Position numbers and translations under genes: made by a program. Shown here one piece after another: positions 1 through 9,011 of a stretch of DNA of 64,000 nt; the stretch's first letter is position 1, and every line of letters starts with the position of its first letter. The notes below the pieces were generated by a model. It was not told where the DNA came from and did not search any database. It saw only the letters and a list, made by a program, of their open reading frames with translations. The stretch is from Mucor mucedo (taxonomy: Eukaryota; Mucoromycota; Mucoromycetes; Mucorales; Mucoraceae), in contig NW_026252307.1 of NCBI RefSeq assembly GCF_025094135.1, positions 186,001 to 250,000 of the forward strand, given 5' to 3'.

Positions 1-1
1 C

Positions 2-3000
2 ACACATGAGCAACCGGCCGACATGTTTCCTCGATATCTTTCCAATGATAAAACTACCTTTACTATATTGGACATTCCGCCGGAGATATTCTCAGTTGCG
101 ATGCTTCGTATTAGTCATATTCAGTTCCTGACAAATTATTTGGTGCGATATCCTCGGGAGGTGTACGCTGTGAAAAAGACTTTGCAGGATTACGAACCAA
201 TGCCAATTCCGGGTGCTAAATCTGAATCGAGATGGACCATGGAAGATACGTACTTTCCCGATGTAAGCCGTCGAAAGTTACACTCTGACACTAAAAGCCA
301 TAGTCACAGTGAGCATATTGTTGAGGAGGTATCTCGACAACCCAGTCAGCAACAACAGGATACAGAGATACTTTCTGCTCTTCGTGCGCGTATCTGGCTT
401 CGTTTCATTGATAACTTGCTAAACGGTCTCAACAAAAACTACAACGATCGAGAAGAACTGGAACGTATTTTACAAGGTATTAATGCCATTATTACGGAAC
501 ACGATCGTGATTTTGGTATCATTGGTCAAACCTTGATTTTATACACGCGTGTAGTGACACGATTCAAGCGTTTATTCATCTCAAATCGTGGCTATACGAC
601 ATTCTTACCTGCGTTGTTCAAGGTCTTTTGTGAAGTAGATTGCTTTCCTGAAGTAAGATCTGCTATTATCTTTGCTTGGTGTCGGTTCTATGCAGTGCAT
701 GAAGAATCTTTTGTGTTTCAAATGCTGGGTACATTGGTTCCTTCAATTTTAACAGCGTATACCAAGTCCCTTGATCTTGGCTCGTGGATGATTGACAACC
801 TTTTTACGTTAATGCAAGCCATGAACGATCCACCCCATTTAGGTGCTACCTCCGACGTACTTGGTCTACAATTGCAGGTGGAATTAGATGATCATGAGCG
901 TAGTATTCAAGAACGTATTGATGCAGCCAGTAATCCTATGGCTATGCCACTATCCACAGCTATTCTGAAACCTCTCTCTCGAAGTGTTACAGCGCCTATC
1001 ACTCCCTTGGAAATCAATAACTATAATAATAGATCGTTTGAATTATCGAACTTCATCAAGTTATTTTTGACCATTATTGCCTACGATCCTGGATCTTTAC
1101 GTGCCGAACAATTTGTAAAAATATTCCGTCACATGATTCCTAAATTTAACGAAATACCTGCGTTGAAAGATTTAATTGATGAAGGCATGGCCGCTCTAGT
1201 TGATGTGTTTGCGAAATTTAGTAAAAATGCAAAGCCTACGGTGACCTCCGTTAATACATCAGCCAACGGTTATCATGGTGTGTCAGTCGATGATATAAGA
1301 ATGTCTGGTATCGGTGGAGCGGGTAGTGGAGCACGTACTGAATCTGCACAACACGCATATGGTAAGCAATGGCAACAAAATGATCGATTGACTGTCAAGA
1401 AAGAGTTTGTGATATTGGTCCATGAATATTTAAAGCACGAGGGTGTATTGTCTGAATTCGCTCATGAGAAGATGGCACATATTATCAAGATTGTGATGCA
1501 GAATTATAGTTTGATTAAAGGATATGTATGTCCTACCGATTGGATCAAGCATTACCTTATTGATAGTTTACATTCCATGGCTGAAGCAAGAAATGCCTCA
1601 AAGTCGTTTAGAAAGATCCTCAACCTGATTTTCACGCAATATCGCGTGCAGTGGAAGACGATGGATGCGTCAGATTTGTACGACGGTTTAGCTATTGTTT
1701 TGGAACAGGGACAAGGTAATCCAGTAACTATGCATGAAATTTCTGGGGTTCTGAACGAGAAGTTTGTTTCTTTTGGAATGACAACCGCGACATTACATAA
1801 CTGGGAAGGGGATACTAAAGGTCATACCAAGTTTTGTACCGCATTAGTTCGTTTAATTATTGCAATTATGGAGAACTCCACACAAGATGTGTTGGGAAAC
1901 ATTGAACAACAGCCACCTACTTCTGGATTGATTGGTAACATCATTATACCAATCTGTTTCCAATACAATTTACAATGGGATTATAGTAATATGCCCATGT
2001 CTGGTAAATTTAGGCCGGATCCGACGAGTAATTGGACACGTTTATTGAACTATATATCGCGTGCTTGCAGTCAAGCCTCTTTGCTCAAAAGTAAATCTTC
2101 CGGTTTTTCGTTGGCGCAGCTAGCAGCTGGTATGGGACAGTCGACCTTGGACGATATTGATGCGACAGAATTCCCAGATATTAAGGATAGCAAGCAAACA
2201 CCACAATCAGTGGCATTATTGTTTTCCCTGAGTTTTGTTGCCATGAAGATCATTCTAGTTAGAGGATCTACTTCATTTCACAAGCTCAGAGGTTCTTGGG
2301 TCCAAATTGCATACTTTATCAAAACAGCACTTGTTTTTGGACAGACCCTGAAGTTCTTAAAACCCAAGTCGGGACGCTCTACGCCAATTAATGTCACGTC
2401 TCCTGCTATGGGAAGTGGGTCAGGAGGAGGAGGATTATCGCCTGGAGTACTTTCACCTGGTATTGGTGCTTGGACCAACTCCAACGAAGGCCGTACCGGG
2501 TTTTCGTTTAGCGCACCACTCAGTACGGGCACCATCTATGACTTTACAACATGGCGATTTTTAGAATTTGTTTCTTGTTACAAGAGTCCGTTACTATTGT
2601 TTTTAAAAGATTTTATTCAGGAAAAATTGATCGATATGGGAGGTTCACATGGTCATAACCGCTCTTCATTATATTCGCCTCTGGCAAGTCCTGGTCCCGG
2701 TATGAATTTTGGAGGACCACCTTCGCCTTATAAGGAGACTGGATCGACGCGATGGAAGAGCTGGGGAGGCGGATCTCCACCTACTTTACATCATCACCCA
2801 AGCCACCATAGTAATATTCCTCAAGTCAATGTGCAAGACACTGATTCTCTATCTACAAAACCTACTAGCTCATCGCCACCAAACGGGTTAGGTTTACATA
2901 TTCCGGGACAACCTATTTTCAATAGTACGAATCCATCCGCTAGATTACCTTCTAATTACAGCAGCACATCAATCCGGGTGCCACCTAGTCCTAGCTCACC

Positions 3001-3448
3001 TTCGTTATCATATAACCTCGCTTCTGAATTATCCGATGCCGATAGTGGAGTTAACAATCCCAGCTTAAATTCACCAAAATTATCTTCATCGATTAAACAA
3101 AAGAAAGATTTGAGTCGCCCTTCCTCATCAATTTATGTGGGACCACAAGGATTATTTAACTCGGGTATTCGAGAAGCATCATCGACGGTATTGCATGTAC
3201 TGCATGCGGAATCAATTACTTCGATCGTGCAAGTCCAGCTTTGTATGGGATTTAAACCTGCGTTACCTTGGATGGCCTCGAAATCTCGTCACCAATTGAA
3301 GCCTTGGCATAGTCGAGAAGCGATTTCGAAAATCTCGGGTGAATGGCAATTGTTGCTTCAGTTGTATGCGGAATTCGATGTCAATAAGGTGCAATCGCCT
3401 AATAATAACCATTCGAATAGTCAGATCCCCACTACACCACTCTTATAA
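2..3448 (+). CDS. UNC80-like large helical-repeat protein, C-terminal part (5' end outside window)
   Basis: The frame is open from the window edge, so the first methionine at position 23 need not be the start; 1148 residues are visible and end in a TAA. Residues about 110-410 are continuous amphipathic helices of HEAT/ARM character, rich in aromatic and leucine positions. Residues about 800-1050 are low-complexity Ser/Pro/Gly/Asn sequence. A helical C-terminal stretch follows and a polar tail ends the protein. The helical segments resemble the C-terminal region of UNC80, a scaffold known in animals as a subunit of the NALCN cation channel and present as large orthologues in fungi. That assignment is from memory of the family and is only moderately secure. 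No intron is needed in the visible part. An alternative is another fungal HEAT-repeat scaffold. Confidence 0.55.
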   Translation, partial: THEQPADMFPRYLSNDKTTFTILDIPPEIFSVAMLRISHIQFLTNYLVRYPREVYAVKKTLQDYEPMPIPGAKSESRWTMEDTYFPDVSRRKLHSDTKSHSHSEHIVEEVSRQPSQQQQDTEILSALRARIWLRFIDNLLNGLNKNYNDREELERILQGINAIITEHDRDFGIIGQTLILYTRVVTRFKRLFISNRGYTTFLPALFKVFCEVDCFPEVRSAIIFAWCRFYAVHEESFVFQMLGTLVPSILTAYTKSLDLGSWMIDNLFTLMQAMNDPPHLGATSDVLGLQLQVELDDHERSIQERIDAASNPMAMPLSTAILKPLSRSVTAPITPLEINNYNNRSFELSNFIKLFLTIIAYDPGSLRAEQFVKIFRHMIPKFNEIPALKDLIDEGMAALVDVFAKFSKNAKPTVTSVNTSANGYHGVSVDDIRMSGIGGAGSGARTESAQHAYGKQWQQNDRLTVKKEFVILVHEYLKHEGVLSEFAHEKMAHIIKIVMQNYSLIKGYVCPTDWIKHYLIDSLHSMAEARNASKSFRKILNLIFTQYRVQWKTMDASDLYDGLAIVLEQGQGNPVTMHEISGVLNEKFVSFGMTTATLHNWEGDTKGHTKFCTALVRLIIAIMENSTQDVLGNIEQQPPTSGLIGNIIIPICFQYNLQWDYSNMPMSGKFRPDPTSNWTRLLNYISRACSQASLLKSKSSGFSLAQLAAGMGQSTLDDIDATEFPDIKDSKQTPQSVALLFSLSFVAMKIILVRGSTSFHKLRGSWVQIAYFIKTALVFGQTLKFLKPKSGRSTPINVTSPAMGSGSGGGGLSPGVLSPGIGAWTNSNEGRTGFSFSAPLSTGTIYDFTTWRFLEFVSCYKSPLLLFLKDFIQEKLIDMGGSHGHNRSSLYSPLASPGPGMNFGGPPSPYKETGSTRWKSWGGGSPPTLHHHPSHHSNIPQVNVQDTDSLSTKPTSSSPPNGLGLHIPGQPIFNSTNPSARLPSNYSSTSIRVPPSPSSPSLSYNLASELSDADSGVNNPSLNSPKLSSSIKQKKDLSRPSSSIYVGPQGLFNSGIREASSTVLHVLHAESITSIVQVQLCMGFKPALPWMASKSRHQLKPWHSREAISKISGEWQLLLQLYAEFDVNKVQSPNNNHSNSQIPTTPLL

Positions 3449-3600
3449 TAAATTTATTGTCATTTCTACTATCTATAAAACTCTGGTATCTCTTTAGCAT
3501 TTGAGTTTAGATAAATATTTTATGGGCCATGGAATTCGTTTCCAGACAAATAATTTGGTGATAACTAACGAATATATATTTATTGTTGCCCGAAAAGCCT

Positions 3601-3897
3601 TTAAATCTGTGATAGCAAAGTACTCTGTTTAATCCATTGTTTGTAGTTGGCCTTAAACTTTCCTTGTTTTTTTAATTCCTCGTGATCGGGCAATTGATTT
3701 AATATGAAACAGGGCAAACATACTCTTTTTAAACTGCTGAAAATTCCCATATATCGATGCTTTTGTACTAAATTATAACAAAACTGTAATCTGTTCATGA
3801 TGCAAAGGTGTAGTTGAAGACTAGAGGCTGCTATGTATGTTGGAAAGGAGGGTGATTCATAGATTACATTAGACCTGTTTGTGTGGAGTTTAGACAA
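3601..3897 (-). CDS. Possible small hypothetical protein (98 aa)
   Basis: A single open frame lies between the UNC80-like gene and tropomyosin. The part after an internal methionine at residue 34 looks most protein-like: a cysteine-containing helix, then a charged C-terminal stretch. No domain is recognised. It would be transcribed divergently from tropomyosin across a gap of about 125 bp. It could equally be a chance ORF or the last exon of a longer spliced gene. Confidence 0.25.
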   Translation of the reverse strand: MSKLHTNRSNVIYESPSFPTYIAASSLQLHLCIMNRLQFCYNLVQKHRYMGIFSSLKRVCLPCFILNQLPDHEELKKQGKFKANYKQWIKQSTLLSQI

Positions 3898-4023
3898 GAT
3901 CCCCTTGTTGATATTTGCACGTCACTTTAATAGTTCTATTTATAATTCTCACATTTTATCACCAACAAAATTTATATATTTTCCCTTCCCTACTTTTTGT
4001 CATTTTTAAAGAAAAGAACCAAT

Positions 4024-4644
4024 ATGGACAAGATTCGTGAGGTATACTATTTTTTGTGATCGACGTTACACATGTAACACAGGCGTATTAACCTTAAAAA
4101 TCGACTCCTAAATAAAGAAAATTCATACTATTCGCGCTGAAGCTGATGCTGCTAATGCCAAAGTAGAGGAATTAGAAGCCAAAGTAAAGGAGTTGGAACA
4201 AGAGCAAACTCAACAAGAGAGAGAGGTTGTTTCTTTAACCAACAAGAACAAACACTTGGAAGAAGAGCTCGAGTTTGCTCATGAGAAAATCAAAGAGTAC
4301 AAAGACAGTGAAACTGAAGGAAATGACTACAAGAGAGATTTAGAAGACGCCCTTCGTAGAATTTCTTTACTTCAAACCGAGTTGGAGGATTCAGACAAGT
4401 CACTTAAAGAAACCACCACCAAGTAAGTTTATTGCTAAGTAGCTCCCCTATCCCTTTGGTTAACAATTTTATTTAAAATAGCTTCCGTGACGCTGATGTC
4501 AAGGTTGAACAGCTTGAGAAGCAGGTGGGTCAATTGTCCACTAAACTCACCGAAGAGGAAGAGAAGGTCGAGTCCCTTGAACACAAGAACAAGGAATTGG
4601 CTGAACAATTGGAGGAAATCAACAAGCAATTGGATGATATGTAA
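4024..4644 (+). CDS. TPM1: Tropomyosin
   Basis: Three exons (4024-4041, 4118-4422, 4482-4644) joined by GT-AG introns encode 161 aa, the exact length of S. pombe Cdc8 and yeast Tpm2. The product begins MDKIRE-KIHTIRAEAD, as fungal tropomyosins do, and is one uninterrupted coiled coil with hydrophobic heptad a/d positions from residue 7 to the end. There is no other domain. Tropomyosin polymerises head to tail along formin-made actin cables and contractile rings. The first exon carries only six codons and is missed by simple ORF calling. The intron at 4042 begins GTATAC, a weaker donor than the GTAAGT of the second. Confidence 0.95.
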
Positions 4645-4893
4645 AACAGAAAATCACATTTAATAATAAATATAAACTTCATTGTATAAAGTTACTTCAT
4701 AAAATTAGCGTAAAAAAATAAAACAAAATCCCGAAGTAAAGCTGTCAAATTTACAGTCTAAGACAAAACAATAGCAACCTTATGTAATACACACGAAAAA
4801 AAAATTGATGTTTGTATGTATATTTTTATCCACTTCTCCAGTTTGGAGACAGATTTATTTTATTGGAAATAAGAAAATAAACGATCCCAATCC

Positions 4894-5299
4894 TTAGATC
4901 TCAGCCAACTCACGGAGACGACGAACGGTGGAACGGACAGTGGCAGCAGCAGTAGTGCTAAGTTAAAGAGAAAAAAAATTAGTTCAAAGTCTACGCCCAT
5001 GAAAATAGCAAAACACTTACGAGACGGTGTAAGCACCACCGGCCATGGTCTTCTTACAACCCTTACACTTCCAGATACCGACAGCAGTACGCTTAACAGC
5101 ATCCTTACCACAGAAAGTACAGGTGTACTTACTATGTTGAGTGATTTCCATCTTCTTGACAGTCTTTCTGAGAGAGGCACCATAACGGGTACCGTATTTA
5201 CCGGTGATTCCGACCTTCTTAGTGCGCTTGGCCTAACAACACAATTGGGATTAACACAATGGATGGATGGATGTCTTATGTTTTCTTTATTTTTACCAT
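4894..5299 (-). CDS. RPL43: 60S ribosomal protein eL43 (L37A)
   Basis: Three exons: the start codon alone (5297-5299), 5021-5232, and 4894-4957. The spliced product is 92 aa, the same as yeast eL43, and starts MAKRTKKVGITGKYG. A C-x2-C-x14-C-x2-C zinc ribbon uses Cys39, Cys42, Cys57 and Cys60, and the end RRLRELAEI is typical. Placing an intron directly after the ATG matches the arrangement known for yeast RPL43. The gene is divergent from the Kelch-BTB gene, with about 260 bp between the start codons. Confidence 0.95.
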
Positions 5300-5560
5300 G
5301 TTAGATTAAGTACCAAAGAGGAGGAAGTATATGATTATGGCATTTGGACTCTACTTTTGGGTTGCCCTTTCCCCCCGGGGCTCATAATTTGGATGGGGGA
5401 TCTGATAATTTAACTTTCCGGTAACGTCCGGGCCGGAATTTTATATGCTTATTTTCTTTGTGTGTGTGTGCTCAAGTGACGTGTTTAGCCAGTTTTATTA
5501 ACCTAACATTTTATGAGTAATGCATAACCCAATAGACTTTTTTTTTGCCTTTAATACTTA
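5300..5560. promoter_or_regulatory. Divergent promoter between RPL43 and the Kelch-BTB gene
   Basis: This 261 bp gap separates two start codons facing away from each other. It holds a GC-rich patch unusual for the locus near 5365-5440, including runs of C then G around 5370 and GTCCGGGCCGG near 5430. A TG-dinucleotide run (about 5458-5469) and a T-run lie just upstream of the Kelch-BTB start. No factor-binding site is assigned with certainty. Confidence 0.4.
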
Positions 5561-7276
5561 ATGAATAATAATAATCATTCGAATCCTAATTCACCACGTA
5601 CGAATGCGAACACTCCATCAAGAGACAGAACGCCATCTTCGAATGGAGCGCCTGTGCTTCCGTATTCCAAAGCAGTTCGAACGACAGGAGAAAGCCTTGC
5701 TTCACTTGTGGGAGCTTCTTTGACTACAGTTGAAGATACAGTGTACGTCTTTGGCGGATTCGATCAGTACACGGATGAAATATATAATAAGCTGTATAAA
5801 TTGGATTATAATGATGCGTGTAAGTGGACCCAGGTGATCTATACAAAAGGAGAACCGCCCGCCAAACGTAATGACCATTCGGCCACTTTATGGAATAGCG
5901 ATAAACTCGTTATTTTTGGTGGTAACTCGGAAGAAGACATACATTTTAATGATGTTGCCGTGTTAGATTTAAGTAATATGACTTGGTGGCATCCAGAACC
6001 AACTGGATTTATACCAGAAGGACGTATTCGACATTCAGCTTCTATCCACAAAAACAAACTATATATTGCGGGTGGTATGAATGTGACGCCCACTGCATCC
6101 TTTGCAAATACCATCTTGGTATTGGATTTAATAAGTTGGGAATGGGAGCAGCCTATACCATTTATCAGTCGTGCTCAACATACTAGTTTTATTTATAATT
6201 CAAGATTGTACATATTTGGTGGTCTCAGAGAAGACATGAGTCGATCAAATCATCTAGCGTTTATTGATTTAAATAGAACAGATGATATCACCCAATTAGA
6301 TATCTCTTCCCCTTCAGCCCCCTCTCTTTTTGGACAAAGATTTGCCCAAATCTGTGGCGACCAATTAGTCGTCTTGGTTACATTACCCTTCAGAGAAGCT
6401 ATGATGGAAACCCCTTTTACTGGTCTTTGGTCCCTAGATTTACCTTCTATGCAATGGCAGTGTAAAGAAATGGGTACTAGATACGAAACATGTAGTTGGC
6501 ACTCCTTTTCGATGACAGAAAACGATACTAGCTTCTATCTCTTTGGTACAAATGATGATGAACCGGATGAATTTTACGCCATGGTACTACGTGTTGAACT
6601 GGAAGAATTAGGCATCGTTGCTATACCTCCACCTCAACTGGGTACAGACTTAATCGCCTTATTATTAAAGCAGCAACAAGGAACAGACTTTGCTATAAAA
6701 TCATCCATTGAACCTGAAGCCCCACCCATCTATGTACACCGACTTGTGTTATTAGCTCGTTGGCCTCATTTCGTTCACCTAGTGGAGTCTGGTATGTCTG
6801 AATCCATATCAAACACCATTACTATGGGAGAACCTATCTCTACATTAAAAAGTTTCATCCGGTACCTGTACACAGATACTTTGGACGATGCTAGTTTTAC
6901 TACGGATTTAATTGCGGATTTGATGGTGATGGCACATATCTATTTATTACCACGGTTGTTAGCACTATGTGTACGGAGATTATTCAATGCGATGACAACA
7001 GAAACTGTGAGTAAAATATACCACAGTGCTAGTTTATCGGAGCAAAGGGGGCTTCAACAGGCCTCGTTACAATATATCTTTCAACACTTTGGAGCTATTT
7101 CCCATACTGTGGGATTCCGACAGCTACCTAGACATATACTGTTTCAAATATGGGATGATATGCCAAGTAACGCAGCAATTGTGGGCCCTCAAAAAGATCA
7201 AATACAACAGAACGACACATCAGATATAGAAAACGAAGACGAGGAGGAGGAAGAAGATGAAGATATGGAAGCATAA
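5561..7276 (+). CDS. Kelch-repeat and BTB-domain protein
   Basis: An intronless 571-aa ORF. Residues about 45-330 carry Kelch repeats with recurrent double glycine after a hydrophobic strand (VYVFGG, LVIFGG, LYIAGG, LYIFGG) and downstream Trp/Tyr positions. Residues about 360-500 form a BTB/POZ-like fold, including the HRLVLLARWPHF segment and a YLYTD helix. The C-terminus is strongly acidic. Kelch-then-BTB order resembles LZTR1-like and fungal Kelch-BTB adaptors, which often recruit Cul3 ubiquitin ligases; that role here is inference. It is not related closely to the membrane Kelch family at 31-51 kb, which has signal peptides and many introns. Confidence 0.85.
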   Translation: MNNNNHSNPNSPRTNANTPSRDRTPSSNGAPVLPYSKAVRTTGESLASLVGASLTTVEDTVYVFGGFDQYTDEIYNKLYKLDYNDACKWTQVIYTKGEPPAKRNDHSATLWNSDKLVIFGGNSEEDIHFNDVAVLDLSNMTWWHPEPTGFIPEGRIRHSASIHKNKLYIAGGMNVTPTASFANTILVLDLISWEWEQPIPFISRAQHTSFIYNSRLYIFGGLREDMSRSNHLAFIDLNRTDDITQLDISSPSAPSLFGQRFAQICGDQLVVLVTLPFREAMMETPFTGLWSLDLPSMQWQCKEMGTRYETCSWHSFSMTENDTSFYLFGTNDDEPDEFYAMVLRVELEELGIVAIPPPQLGTDLIALLLKQQQGTDFAIKSSIEPEAPPIYVHRLVLLARWPHFVHLVESGMSESISNTITMGEPISTLKSFIRYLYTDTLDDASFTTDLIADLMVMAHIYLLPRLLALCVRRLFNAMTTETVSKIYHSASLSEQRGLQQASLQYIFQHFGAISHTVGFRQLPRHILFQIWDDMPSNAAIVGPQKDQIQQNDTSDIENEDEEEEEDEDMEA

Positions 7277-7316
7277 CGAAAAATAAAAAGTAATGAAATA
7301 AAAAGTAAAAGCTATG

Positions 7317-7370
7317 GGACCGGACTCTTGAAAATGTCCGGACCATTCTTTTTTTTTTTTTTTTTTTTGT
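7317..7370. terminator. GC-rich hairpin followed by a long T-run
   Basis: Arms GGACCGGAC (7317-7325) and GTCCGGACC (7336-7344) pair at 8 of 9 positions around a 10-nt loop, and a run of about 22 T follows at 7349. It lies just past the stop codon of the Kelch-BTB gene and before RPL35. It looks like an intrinsic terminator, but eukaryotic polymerase II does not use this signal. A 3'-UTR structure or a chance palindrome next to a T-run are alternatives. Confidence 0.3.
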
Positions 7371-7456
7371 GGGTCCAAAAAAAAAGTGAATGACTATAGA
7401 ATTGTAGGAGGGCCATATCAAAAGATCCCCCTCTTAATAATCGTCCATAAATTCAA

Positions 7457-8156
7457 ATGGTTAGTTGAAAAGCATCCGAAATCACATCATATACCATGAA
7501 TTGAATCAGATTGACAATGGATGGAAAATTGGATAATGGAGATAGAGATACAACTAGGCCAGGAAAAATATATATTTATATACTTTTTTTTTTGTCTGTT
7601 CATTGGGAGATTTATTTCGATTAGAGTAGAATTGGGGATAGACCATTGTCAAATCAGCTCATTATCCAGCAACTTGTCAATCTCATTCATTCATGTTTAT
7701 TATTTATTTTGTAACCAGACTGACATTAATCATAGGTTGCCGTCAAAGCTCACGAACTCCGTAACAAGAACAAGGCCGAGCTCGTCAAGATCCTTGACGA
7801 ACAAAAGCAACAACTTGCCAACATCCGTGTCCAAAAGGTCGCTGGTGGTAAGTCCCAAGAAGTGTAAGTACAAATCTATAATTAAATACTGGGACATGGT
7901 TATTAATCTGTCATGTCGTTATAGTGGTGAGGCTCGTAAGAACGTTGCCCGTGTCTTGACTGTCATCAACCAAACCCAACGTGAACAACTCCGTCTTTTC
8001 TACCAAAAGAAGGCTTTCACTCCTTTGGATCTCCGTGTCAAGAAGACCCGTGCCATGCGCAGAGCTTTGACTCCTTTCGAGAAGTCCAAGAAGACTGTCC
8101 GTGAACAAAAGAAGTTGGCCCATTTCCCTCTTCGCAAGTACGCCGTCAAGGCCTAA
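7457..8156 (+). CDS. RPL35: 60S ribosomal protein uL29 (L35)
   Basis: Exons 7736-7863 and 7925-8156 are certain and encode the L35 core (VKAHELRNKNK, RALTPFEKSK, and the C-terminal FPLRKYAVKA). The first exon is inferred to be the lone ATG at 7457-7459: it is followed by the donor-like GTTAGT, and the 276-nt intron ends in a CTGAC branch site and TAG. This gives 120 aa, equal to yeast L35, starting MVAVKAHEL. uL29 sits near the polypeptide exit tunnel. The start exon is the only uncertain part, because another upstream ATG followed by GT could be used. Confidence 0.92.
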
Positions 8157-9011
8157 ATCTTTTTTTCTTCTACATAAATTAAAAAAAGTTTAGTTTTTAT
8201 TAAACGTACCTTTCAAAACACTACACAGCATTAAACACTTTTTTTTTAAATCAAACTATGAGTCGGGTGTTTATCTAATGTCAAATAGATCAAATTTCGT
8301 CCTTGGGACATTGAATATTCGTACGACCTATCTCAATGATAATACGAAGCACATCTCTGCATGGGAAATATCTCGACATGAAAAATAAGTACTTCACTTT
8401 CAGATAGGTTTACTGGATCCATCACTTCAATAAAGCCTAATTACTTTACTGTCAAGACGGTCATTGGAAATACACAGCTTGTTCACATACCCTCCATGCT
8501 ACACGCACCCGTATACTCTTAGACCTAATGATTCCAGGCTGTGGCATTCTAATTTTACAATACAAAGTATTTCCTGAAAACAACCTATAATTACGCTCAA
8601 ACCAAGTTTAAGCTTATATTTGCAGCATTATTGTTATTACCGGAAGAACGTTTCCTTAACAGATCTAATTAACTTGTGACCGCGAATGCATACCGTAATA
8701 TTGTTAGCTAGAACTTTCCAGAAGTTTGTCTCTACCGTTAGGATTTATTCAATCAGATTTGTATAAGGTAATGCTAATAGCTGATATACGAAATAGACTC
8801 AAAAATATGCAATTGTAATCATAAGTCAGATTTCTCGCAACTTCTAGCAAGTACAAGGGAAAAAATGCAAACCCATACCACTGAGTTTTAACGCTTTTTT
8901 TTTTTCTTTTATGCATAAATATAAAAAGGCATAAATCCCCTTTTCCGCCTCTCTTTCGATTATTTTAATTCTTTTGTATTGAACATTCTTTCTAATTAAT
9001 ACATACGTATA
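8157..9011 (+). promoter_or_regulatory. Hsp90 promoter region with heat-shock elements and TATA box
   Basis: The 855-bp gap before HSP90 contains a perfect three-unit heat-shock element AGAAC-TTTCC-AGAAG at 8710-8724. A weaker alternating TTC/GCA array lies around 8830-8850. A two-unit site TGAACATTCT sits at 8980-8989, close to the start. A TATAAAAAG box lies at 8920-8928, about 90 bp before the ATG. The layout is what Hsf1-driven genes show. No other gene is visible in the gap. Confidence 0.75.
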
